Shown here: positions 37,892-39,200 of the stretch, piece after piece
Position numbering within the stretch: the first letter of the stretch is position 1
Layout: every line of letters begins with the position of its first letter
Virus record (IMG/VR): IMGVR_UViG_3300042301_001300
Coordinates: 1-39,200 of that record
Source of the DNA: a virus
Length of the DNA: 39,200 nucleotides
Strand: one strand, 5' to 3'
Translations under genes and position numbers: made by a program
Notes under the pieces: generated by a model
Database searches by the model: none
Seen by the model: only the letters and a program-made list of their open reading frames with translations
What the model was told of the DNA's origin: nothing

Positions 37892-38043
37892 AATCTAAAC
37901 CAGTGTGGGATACACCTAATCCTAAGAAGAAATCTGTGAAACTGTCTCCTAAGAAGAAGGCTGCTGCGAAGGCTTCGGCTAAAGCGGCTGGTCGCCCGTA
38001 CCCTAATCTGATTGATAATATGAACGCAGCGAAGAAAAAGTAA
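37888..38043 (+). CDS. Small Lys/Ala-rich basic protein
   Basis: A 51-residue protein coupled by ATGA to the glycosyltransferase gene. It is very basic (NPKKKSVKLSPKKKAAAKAS), with a conserved-looking end GRPYPNLIDNMNAAKKK. Similar short proteins occur near structural genes of marine and actinobacterial phages. It could bind packaged DNA or a virion component. Confidence 0.7.
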   Translation: MKSKPVWDTPNPKKKSVKLSPKKKAAAKASAKAAGRPYPNLIDNMNAAKKK

Positions 38044-38303
38044 TGGCTAAGACTGCTGCTTGGACACGCAAAGAAGGCAAGAACCCTGCTGGCGGGTTAA
38101 ACGCTAAAGGTCGAGCCTCCGCTAAAGCGCAAGGTATGAACTTGAAGCCACCTGTTTCTGCTGCCCAAGCAAAGTCTTCTCCTAAAGCGGCTGCCCGCCG
38201 TAAATCGTTTTGTGCACGGATGGGTGGTATGCCAGGTCCGATGAAAGATGAGAAAGGCAGACCGACTCGTAAGGCTTTGGCTTTACGTAAATGGGATTGC
38301 TAG
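38043..38303 (+). CDS. DUF6321-like basic protein
   Basis: An 86-residue protein coupled by TAATG. The sequence WTRKEGKNPAGGLNAKGRAS followed by ARRKSFCARMGGMPGPMKDE and GRPTRKALALRKWDC matches a compact family I know from marine and freshwater phages (DUF6321-type). Net charge is strongly positive. The family function is not established; association with DNA in the capsid is a reasonable guess. Confidence 0.8.
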   Translation: MAKTAAWTRKEGKNPAGGLNAKGRASAKAQGMNLKPPVSAAQAKSSPKAAARRKSFCARMGGMPGPMKDEKGRPTRKALALRKWDC

Positions 38304-38344
38304 TTCGTGGTAATCTGTTCGTCTCAACCTTGAAAGGAAAAGTT

Positions 38345-38476
38345 ATGCCAATGGTCGGAAAAAAAGAATTCGGTTACGGTGCAAAAGGTATGGCAATGGC
38401 GAAAGCAGAAGCCAAGAAAACTGGTAAGCCGATGAAGATGGACAAGTCCAAAATGAAGGCTAAGAAAAAGAAGTAA
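38345..38476 (+). CDS. Small Lys-rich basic protein
   Basis: A 43-residue protein; ATG 38345 has GAAAGGA six bases upstream, so the longer in-frame ORF is not used. Starts MPMVGKKEFGYGAKGMAMAK and ends in KMKAKKKK. This MPMVGKKxF type of mini-protein recurs beside DUF6321-type genes in aquatic phages. Function unknown. Confidence 0.72.
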   Translation: MPMVGKKEFGYGAKGMAMAKAEAKKTGKPMKMDKSKMKAKKKK

Positions 38477-39200
38477 ATGACCACAGCAGCAACCGTCATT
38501 GATAGGACGTTGCGGCAACTACTGTCTGGAACGGTTGAGGCTCGCAACAAACTGGCTTCAACTGTTACCAGCAGTGATACCAGTGTTACTGTCACGTACT
38601 CATTGGATGGATTGAGTGTTGGACAAGTTTTTGAAATAGATTCAGAACTGTTTTACGTTTGGTCTGCTGATGCTGGCGCCAAAACTTTAGAAGTGCAACG
38701 CGGATACAACGGGACTACTGCTGCAGCACATACTGCTGGTGCGATTGTTACTGTTAGCCCACGGTTCCCTAGAGCGCAATGCCTTGAAGCGTTGAACGAC
38801 GAAATCTCTGACTTGTCTTCACCAATGCACGGCTTGTTCCAAATCAAAACAATGAACATCGATTACAACGGTTCAGATGTGATGGTTAACTTGACGGGTG
38901 TTACAGCCATCATTGACCTTGTGCAAGTGTCAGTTCGATATATGACTGACGATTATCCGATAGCACGTAAGGTGCGTCTTATCCGTGACCTTCCAACAGA
39001 TGACTTTGCTTCAGGGTTCGCAATCCGTTTCGACCAAGGGGTGTTCCCTGGCAGGTTACGTGTTGTATACAAAGCACCGTACGCGACTGCAGCAACTGAG
39101 TCGGTGGATGTGAACAGCACGGGTGGTGTGCAGGAAACTCTTACAGATATTCTTGCTTTGGGTACACAGATTCGTTTGATGTCTCCACGTGAAATGAAAC
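38477..39200 (+). CDS. Connector-like virion protein (N-terminal part; gene crosses the contig ends)
   Basis: ATG 38477 follows the previous stop without a gap. The frame is open to the contig end and continues at base 1, ending at 279 (295 residues in all). N-terminal ~100 residues: a helix (VIDRTLRQLLSG), then a beta-rich part with VEARNKLASTVTSSDTSVTV and ELFYVWSADAGAKTLEVQRG. Middle: PRFPRAQCLEALNDEISDLS, reminiscent of tail-adaptor proteins that have a helical base. The order adaptor-like then nozzle-like suggests a head-tail interface. No decisive motif. Confidence 0.78.
   Translation, partial: MTTAATVIDRTLRQLLSGTVEARNKLASTVTSSDTSVTVTYSLDGLSVGQVFEIDSELFYVWSADAGAKTLEVQRGYNGTTAAAHTAGAIVTVSPRFPRAQCLEALNDEISDLSSPMHGLFQIKTMNIDYNGSDVMVNLTGVTAIIDLVQVSVRYMTDDYPIARKVRLIRDLPTDDFASGFAIRFDQGVFPGRLRVVYKAPYATAATESVDVNSTGGVQETLTDILALGTQIRLMSPREMK
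39086..39200. repeat. Right copy of the terminal overlap
   Basis: Repeats bases 1-115 with two silent differences (39091 A versus G at 6; 39097 T versus A at 12). See the left copy. Confidence 0.93.

Overview
This window is a complete, circularly closed genome of a tailed bacteriophage. The last 115 bases (39086-39200) repeat bases 1-115 with only two mismatches, both silent. The unit genome is therefore about 39,085 bp, and the gene running off the right end finishes at position 279. The host is most likely an actinobacterium: there is a WhiB-type iron-sulfur regulator, an r1t-like holin, several actinophage-type small proteins and apparently leaderless genes. A secreted protein with long Thr/Pro/Asp linkers recalls Acidimicrobiia-type surface proteins, but this last point is weak. 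No tape-measure gene, tail-tube gene or tail chaperone pair is recognised. A connector-like gene followed by a beta-rich gene, plus several very large genes between portal and capsid, suggest a short-tailed (podovirus-like) virion with ejected internal proteins. This is inference.

Layout. (1) 16.9-31.8 kb, rightward: a possible ADP-ribosyltransferase-like protein, large terminase with an N-terminal helix-turn-helix, portal, a Pro/Ala-rich protein, a 1620-residue protein, three further virion candidates, scaffold and an N4-gp56-like major capsid protein, closed by a strong intrinsic terminator. (2) 31.9-39.2 kb continuing through 1-3.3 kb: fibre and appendage genes, including two tail-collar proteins, two modular fibre paralogues and a 20-residue repeat protein. 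The same segment holds a GIY-YIG homing endonuclease wedged between structural genes, a glycosyltransferase, three small Lys-rich proteins, the connector-like gene and the nozzle-like gene. (3) 3.3-5.8 kb: a secreted Thr-rich protein and the lysis cassette (two holin-like proteins, VanY-type endolysin, a membrane/coiled-coil protein). (4) 5.8-11.5 kb: early genes behind a near-consensus promoter with an embedded operator. They encode a YqaJ/RecE-like exonuclease, an annealing protein, an RHH regulator, two nuclease-fold proteins, a secreted transglycosylase, SSB and WhiB. (5) 11.5-16.03 kb: a leftward cluster of 19 very small, tightly overlapping genes of unknown function, ending in a terminator. 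(6) 16.03-16.94 kb: an intergenic control region with divergent promoters, a CRP-like palindrome and a 15-bp tandem repeat array.

No DNA polymerase, primase, helicase, integrase or classical repressor is recognised. The phage appears to borrow the host replisome and to supply recombination and ssDNA-binding proteins. Points most worth following are the endonuclease next to a fully recoded copy of its first ten codons, a small family of three-way-junction structures in the leftward operon, the control region, and a structured leader before the scaffold and capsid genes.
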